From: JBDHZK01 sp039811865
GTDB taxonomy: Bacteria; Actinomycetota; Actinomycetes; Propionibacteriales; Propionibacteriaceae
Length of the DNA: 7,689 bases
Assembly: GCA_039811865.1 (NCBI GenBank)
Contig: JBDHZK010000127.1
Coordinates: 1 to 7,689, forward strand
Direction of reading: 5' to 3'
Part shown: positions 7,446 through 7,689 of the stretch, piece by piece
Numbering within the stretch: the stretch's first letter is position 1
Layout: every line of letters starts with the position of its first letter
Program-made: the position numbers and the translations under genes
Notes under the pieces: generated by a model
The model's input: only the letters and a program-made list of their open reading frames with translations
The model's database searches: none
What the model was told of the DNA's origin: nothing

Positions 7446-7473
7446 AATGCGCCTAAGTAGGAAGGTGCGCATT
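7446..7473 (+). terminator. candidate operon terminator hairpin
   Basis: AATGCGC (7446-7452) pairs perfectly with GCGCATT (7467-7473) across a 14-base loop, 31 bases after the VWA stop. No run of T follows, only TTGTT-like sequence, so if it ends transcription it is of the weak, tract-less kind often proposed in actinomycetes. Confidence 0.4.
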
Positions 7474-7563
7474 GTTAGCGTCGATTCTGCGACCCATCAC
7501 AGTTCGACGTGAGAATGAGAGGGGGATGCGAAAGTGTGCCCATCAGGCAAGAATGGAACCAAG

Positions 7564-7615
7564 AAAAACGTATGGCGTGTGGCCAACCCCGTAGGGTGCG
7601 GTCGGCCACACGCCA
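7564..7615 (-). terminator. intrinsic terminator read leftwards, for a gene beyond the right edge
   Basis: TGGCGTGTGGCC (7573-7584) and GGCCACACGCCA (7604-7615) form a perfect 12-bp stem with a 19-base loop. The loop itself contains a smaller ACCC/GGGT hairpin (7586-7597). On the minus strand the stem is followed after four bases by TTTTT then CTT (7568-7561). This is the layout of a rho-independent terminator for transcription entering from the right. On the plus strand there is no T tract, although the hairpin could still block readthrough from the operon. Confidence 0.65.
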
Positions 7616-7618
7616 GAT

Positions 7619-7648
7619 GCAGACCCAAACCCCCCGATGAGGGTCTGC
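7619..7648. repeat. 8-bp inverted repeat, second hairpin of the cluster
   Basis: GCAGACCC (7619-7626) and GGGTCTGC (7641-7648) are perfect complements around a 14-base loop that contains a run of C. It starts only three bases after the large terminator stem. It may be part of the same leftward-transcribed RNA or a second termination hairpin. Confidence 0.45.
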
Positions 7649-7656
7649 TTCGAGAA

Positions 7657-7674
7657 GCTTAGCCAAGCCTAAGC
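7657..7674. repeat. 6-bp inverted repeat, third hairpin of the cluster
   Basis: GCTTAG (7657-7662) and CTAAGC (7669-7674) pair around a 6-base loop. On the minus strand this hairpin includes stop codons in two frames (7669-7671 and 7659-7661), so the end of a minus-strand gene could lie here. The stretch is too close to the edge to decide. Confidence 0.3.
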
Positions 7675-7689
7675 GCCAACGCAAGAGAG

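Noticed and set aside
7515..7640. Plus-strand ORF of 41 codons after the operon (and shorter ones from 7447 and 7526)
   Set aside because: Third-position GC is about 60%, well below the genes here, and the frame spans the hairpins; there is no convincing ribosome binding site or similarity.
7475..7689. Minus-strand frame open from the right edge
   Set aside because: It reads straight through the terminator-like hairpin and T tract, has low third-position GC and no recognisable sequence; a gene ending at 7659 or 7669 would be as likely.
7415..7689. tRNA, CRISPR array or insertion-sequence end in the 3' intergenic region
   Set aside because: The hairpins do not form a cloverleaf, there are no regularly spaced direct repeats, and no transposase or target duplication is visible.

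Overview
The window is about 70% G+C and strongly GC-biased at third codon positions, with every real gene on the plus strand. Codon use and protein style point to a high-GC actinomycete, perhaps near Pseudonocardiales; this placement is an impression, not a proof.

Positions 1-7414 hold one tightly packed operon. In order it encodes the C-terminal part of a SWIM zinc-finger protein (cut by the left edge), a DUF5691 helical-repeat protein, a MoxR-type AAA+ ATPase of the YehL subfamily, a large DUF5682 protein (YehM-like), and a von Willebrand factor A (VWA) protein (YehP-like). Three of the four junctions between these genes overlap (ATGA, ATGA and an 8-base overlap), which suggests translational coupling. 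The exception is the DUF5691-ATPase junction. There a 182-base spacer carries a possible 41-codon ORF that itself begins in an ATGA overlap, plus a stem-loop, before a well-placed ribosome binding site for the ATPase.

The gene set matches the broadly conserved but functionally uncharacterised yehL-yehM-yehP-yehQ cluster of E. coli, with DUF5691 added. By analogy with other MoxR/VWA pairs (CoxD/CoxE, NorQ/NorD, RavA/ViaA), the ATPase probably remodels a target that the VWA protein presents through its metal site. The SWIM protein may supply nucleic-acid or protein binding and DUF5691 may be a scaffold. DUF5682 carries spaced His/Glu motifs that could form an enzymatic centre. These roles are inferred.

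Positions 7415-7689 are intergenic, with lower GC and no convincing gene. They hold a possible operon terminator (7446-7473) and a run of three hairpins (7573-7674). The leftmost of the three is followed, when read leftwards, by a T tract, so it looks like an intrinsic terminator for a minus-strand transcript entering from the right edge. That would mean a convergent gene or a small RNA just outside the window.
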